From Porticoccaceae bacterium UBA4026 (GTDB taxonomy: Bacteria; Pseudomonadota; Gammaproteobacteria; Pseudomonadales; Porticoccaceae): DNA of 15,695 nt. The position numbers and the translations under genes are program-made. The stretch lies in the NCBI GenBank assembly GCA_002382445.1, contig DGAQ01000052.1, positions 22,043-37,737 on the forward strand, given 5' to 3'. Under the pieces are notes generated by a model. That model saw only the letters and a list, made by a program, of their open reading frames with translations, was not told where the DNA came from and did no database searches. Shown piece after piece: positions 13,361 to 15,695 of this stretch. The number at the start of each line of letters is the position of its first letter. The stretch's first letter is position 1.

Positions 13361-15695
13361 ATGTCTGATAAAATCCCATTGGTCCTAGTCGACGGATCCT
13401 CTTATCTTTACCGAGCCTATCATGCGTTGCCACCGCTGACTAATAGCAAAGGCATGCCTACCGGCGCGGTTAAAGGTGTTATTAACATGATGCGCCGGCT
13501 ACAAAAAGATTACCCCCAGAGCACGCTAGTGGTGGTCTTTGACGCCAAAGGTAAAACGTTTCGTGATGACATGTACAGTGAGTATAAAGCTAATCGGCCG
13601 CCTATGCCGGACGACCTTCGTCTGCAAATTGAGCCGATTCATAAAATTATTAAGGGCATGGGCCTGCCCATGTTAATTATCGATGGTGTTGAAGCTGACG
13701 ACGTCATTGGTACCTTAGCTCTTCAGGCAACAGCAGCTAAACAGCCAGTGGTTGTCTCGACGGGGGACAAAGATATTGCGCAATTGGTTAATGAGTACAT
13801 CACTTTAGTGAATACCATGACTAACAGTGTTCTAGATAGAGCGGGGGTGATTGAAAAGTTTGGTGTTCCTCCTGAATTAATTATTGATTACTTAGCCTTG
13901 CTTGGTGATAAATCCGACAACATTCCGGGTGTACCTGGGGTTGGCGAAAAGACAGCTCTTGGGCTATTGCAGGGGCTTGGTGGGCTTGATGCTATTTACT
14001 CTCGACTGGAGGAGGTTTCTGGACTGGAGTTCCGTGGGGCCAAAAATATGGCGCCTAAATTACAAGAACATAAAGACCTAGCTTATTTGTCTTACCAGTT
14101 AGCAACGATCAAAACCGATGTTGAAATGCCTCAAAACATTAGCCAGCTGCATAATAGTCCGGCCGATGAGGCCCTGCTAGCCAGGTTATTCAATGACATG
14201 GAGTTCAAGACTTGGGTTGCCGAACTGGCGACAGCCGAGAGCCCTAGTGCCAGAGCCATTAGCCACGCCAGCTCCCCTCAAAGCAGTCCATCATTGCCAG
14301 AAGTTGAGGTCCTTATAGTTGATATTATCAAAGATTATGAGACGGTCTTAACAGAAGATAGGCTACTGGCCTGGGTAGAAAAAATAAAAGCGGCCGACTT
14401 GGTAGCAGTGGACACGGAAACAACCAGCTTGAACTATATGGTAGCCGATTTGGTCGGGATTTCCATCGCAGTGGATGCCGGCAAGGCTGCCTACATTCCC
14501 TTTGGGCATGACTATCTGGGCGTCCCTGAACAATTATCAGGTGACACCGTAATGGCGTATTTCAAGCCGTTATTAGAAGACCCCAGCATTAAAAAAGTGG
14601 GTCAAAATCTTAAATATGATATGAGTATCTTTGCCCAGCATGGTGTTGCGCTGCAGGGTATAGCATTTGACACTATGCTTGAGTCTTATGTTTTGGACTC
14701 GGTGGCGACACGGCATGATATGGATAGCCTGGCGAACAAATATCTTGGCGAGCAAACCATTAAATTCACCGATATTGCAGGCAAAGGCGTCGGGCAACTG
14801 ACTTTTAATCAAATATCTTTAGAACTAGCAGGGCCCTATGCCTCTGAAGATGCGGATATTACTTTACGCTTGCATCGAGCACTATGGCCCAAGATTTCTG
14901 CTGAGCCGACGCTGGCAAGTGTACTCACGGATATCGAATTGCCATTGATACCTATCTTGTCCCGAATTGAGCGCACCGGAGCGTTGGTGGATGACACGCT
15001 ATTGTTTCAGCAGAGCCAAGAGCTCTCTGAGCGCATAGCCGAGCTAGAGCGTCAAGCATGGGAATTAGCGGGGCAAGAATTTAACTTAGCCTCACCAAAG
15101 CAACTGGGCGAGATTTTGTTTACCAAACTAGCGCTTCCGATGTTGAAAAAAACCGCCAAAGGAGCTCCTTCAACCAAAGAAGAGGTGCTTCAGGAGTTGG
15201 CGTTAGATTATCCTCTACCTAAGGTGTTGTTGGAGCATCGAGGGCTGGCAAAGCTTAAATCGACTTATACCGACAAGCTACCAACCATGATTAATCCGAC
15301 GACTAGGCGTATCCATACCTCATACCATCAGGCTGGAACAGCCACTGGCCGCCTCTCTTCTTCAGACCCCAACTTGCAAAACATTCCAGTGCGGACCGCC
15401 GAGGGACGGCGGGTACGGCAGGCATTTATTGCCGGGCCTGGATGCAAAATAGTCGCGGCGGATTACTCCCAGATTGAGTTGCGCATTATGGCTCACCTGT
15501 CTGAGGACCCAAGTCTGTTAGCGGCTTTTGCCGCCGGGCAAGATATTCACCAAGCAACAGCGGCAGAGGTTTTTGGCATAGACGCTGAGTCGGTAACAGT
15601 AGATCAACGACGCAGTGCCAAGGCGATTAACTTTGGCTTAATTTATGGCATGTCGGCCTTTGGATTGGCGCGGCAATTGAATATTGGTCGTAAGC
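13361..15695 (+). CDS. polA: DNA polymerase I (3' end outside window)
   Basis: PolA fills gaps and removes RNA primers during replication and repair. The open frame from ATG 13361 runs 778 codons to the window edge; E. coli PolA has 928 residues. The 5'-nuclease domain is complete, with VDGSSYLYRAYHALPPL, VEADDVIGTL, STGDKDIAQLV and GDKSDNIPGVPGVGEKTA. The 3'-5' proofreading residues are all present: D351 and E353 (AVDTETT), N416 and D420 (GQNLKYD), Y493 and D497 (YASED). The polymerase domain shows TATGRLSSSDPNLQNIP, motif A with D701 (ADYSQIELR) and motif B (RRSAKAINFGLIYG). Motif C is beyond the window. Numbering runs four behind E. coli. The start has only a weak ribosome binding site. 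It lies 50 bp after znuA with no terminator between them, so read-through from znuA is possible. Confidence 0.98.
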   Translation, partial: MSDKIPLVLVDGSSYLYRAYHALPPLTNSKGMPTGAVKGVINMMRRLQKDYPQSTLVVVFDAKGKTFRDDMYSEYKANRPPMPDDLRLQIEPIHKIIKGMGLPMLIIDGVEADDVIGTLALQATAAKQPVVVSTGDKDIAQLVNEYITLVNTMTNSVLDRAGVIEKFGVPPELIIDYLALLGDKSDNIPGVPGVGEKTALGLLQGLGGLDAIYSRLEEVSGLEFRGAKNMAPKLQEHKDLAYLSYQLATIKTDVEMPQNISQLHNSPADEALLARLFNDMEFKTWVAELATAESPSARAISHASSPQSSPSLPEVEVLIVDIIKDYETVLTEDRLLAWVEKIKAADLVAVDTETTSLNYMVADLVGISIAVDAGKAAYIPFGHDYLGVPEQLSGDTVMAYFKPLLEDPSIKKVGQNLKYDMSIFAQHGVALQGIAFDTMLESYVLDSVATRHDMDSLANKYLGEQTIKFTDIAGKGVGQLTFNQISLELAGPYASEDADITLRLHRALWPKISAEPTLASVLTDIELPLIPILSRIERTGALVDDTLLFQQSQELSERIAELERQAWELAGQEFNLASPKQLGEILFTKLALPMLKKTAKGAPSTKEEVLQELALDYPLPKVLLEHRGLAKLKSTYTDKLPTMINPTTRRIHTSYHQAGTATGRLSSSDPNLQNIPVRTAEGRRVRQAFIAGPGCKIVAADYSQIELRIMAHLSEDPSLLAAFAAGQDIHQATAAEVFGIDAESVTVDQRRSAKAINFGLIYGMSAFGLARQLNIGRK

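Noticed and set aside
1..15695. Mobile elements, CRISPR arrays, toxin-antitoxin, phage or defence genes
   Set aside because: Every stretch over about 200 bp is accounted for by conserved housekeeping, respiratory or zinc-uptake genes; no terminal repeats, spacer arrays, transposase or integrase motifs were seen.

Overview
The window looks like a chromosomal segment of a gammaproteobacterium, probably a marine relative of the Pseudomonadales/Cellvibrionales. This rests on recognisable protein families, gene order (hemF-aroE; coxB-coxA-ctaG-coxC ... SURF1 ... ctaB-sco; znuA/zur-znuC-znuB close to polA) and moderate GC content. The assignment is by memory of family sequences and synteny, not by a search. 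Coding density is very high, every gap is under 200 bp, and no mobile element, CRISPR array, tRNA or rRNA was seen.

Layout. (1) 1-1569: the 3' part of hemF (coproporphyrinogen III oxidase) overlaps aroE (shikimate dehydrogenase) by 10 bp. (2) 1589-2429: a gamma-class carbonic-anhydrase-like hexapeptide protein (yrdA, minus strand) diverges from a small zinc-ribbon protein of the YheV family. Their tiny shared spacer holds a palindrome and a helical-turn direct repeat. (3) 2430-6935: a cytochrome c oxidase operon, coxB (with a fused cytochrome c domain), coxA, ctaG (Cox11) and coxC, preceded by a candidate extended -10 promoter and FNR-like box and closed by a clear intrinsic terminator. (4) 6952-10304: a DUF2909-type small membrane protein (minus strand), then SURF1, a poorly characterised membrane-anchored CxxxC protein that looks like a decayed SCO, ctaB (heme o synthase) and SCO1/SenC. 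(5) 10306-13310: the zinc-uptake locus. zur-znuC-znuB (minus strand, all overlapping) diverges from znuA around a perfect 9-1-9 Zur-box palindrome that covers both predicted -10 elements. (6) 13361-15695: the first 778 codons of polA, with all three catalytic domains started and the proofreading residues intact.

How they work together. The central 8 kb encodes the three core subunits of an A1-type heme-copper oxidase plus most of its assembly line: Cox11 for CuB, SCO for CuA, SURF1 for heme a insertion and CtaB for heme o. The striking gap is ctaA (heme a synthase), which in related clusters sits between the SCO-like protein and ctaB; here only 51 bp separate those two genes. The zinc locus is a complete ABC importer with its own repressor. 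Most of the window is well-known housekeeping biology. I did not find a convincing entirely new system. The most useful leads are the absent ctaA, the SCO-like CxxxC protein, and the regulatory DNA upstream of coxB and between yrdA and yheV.
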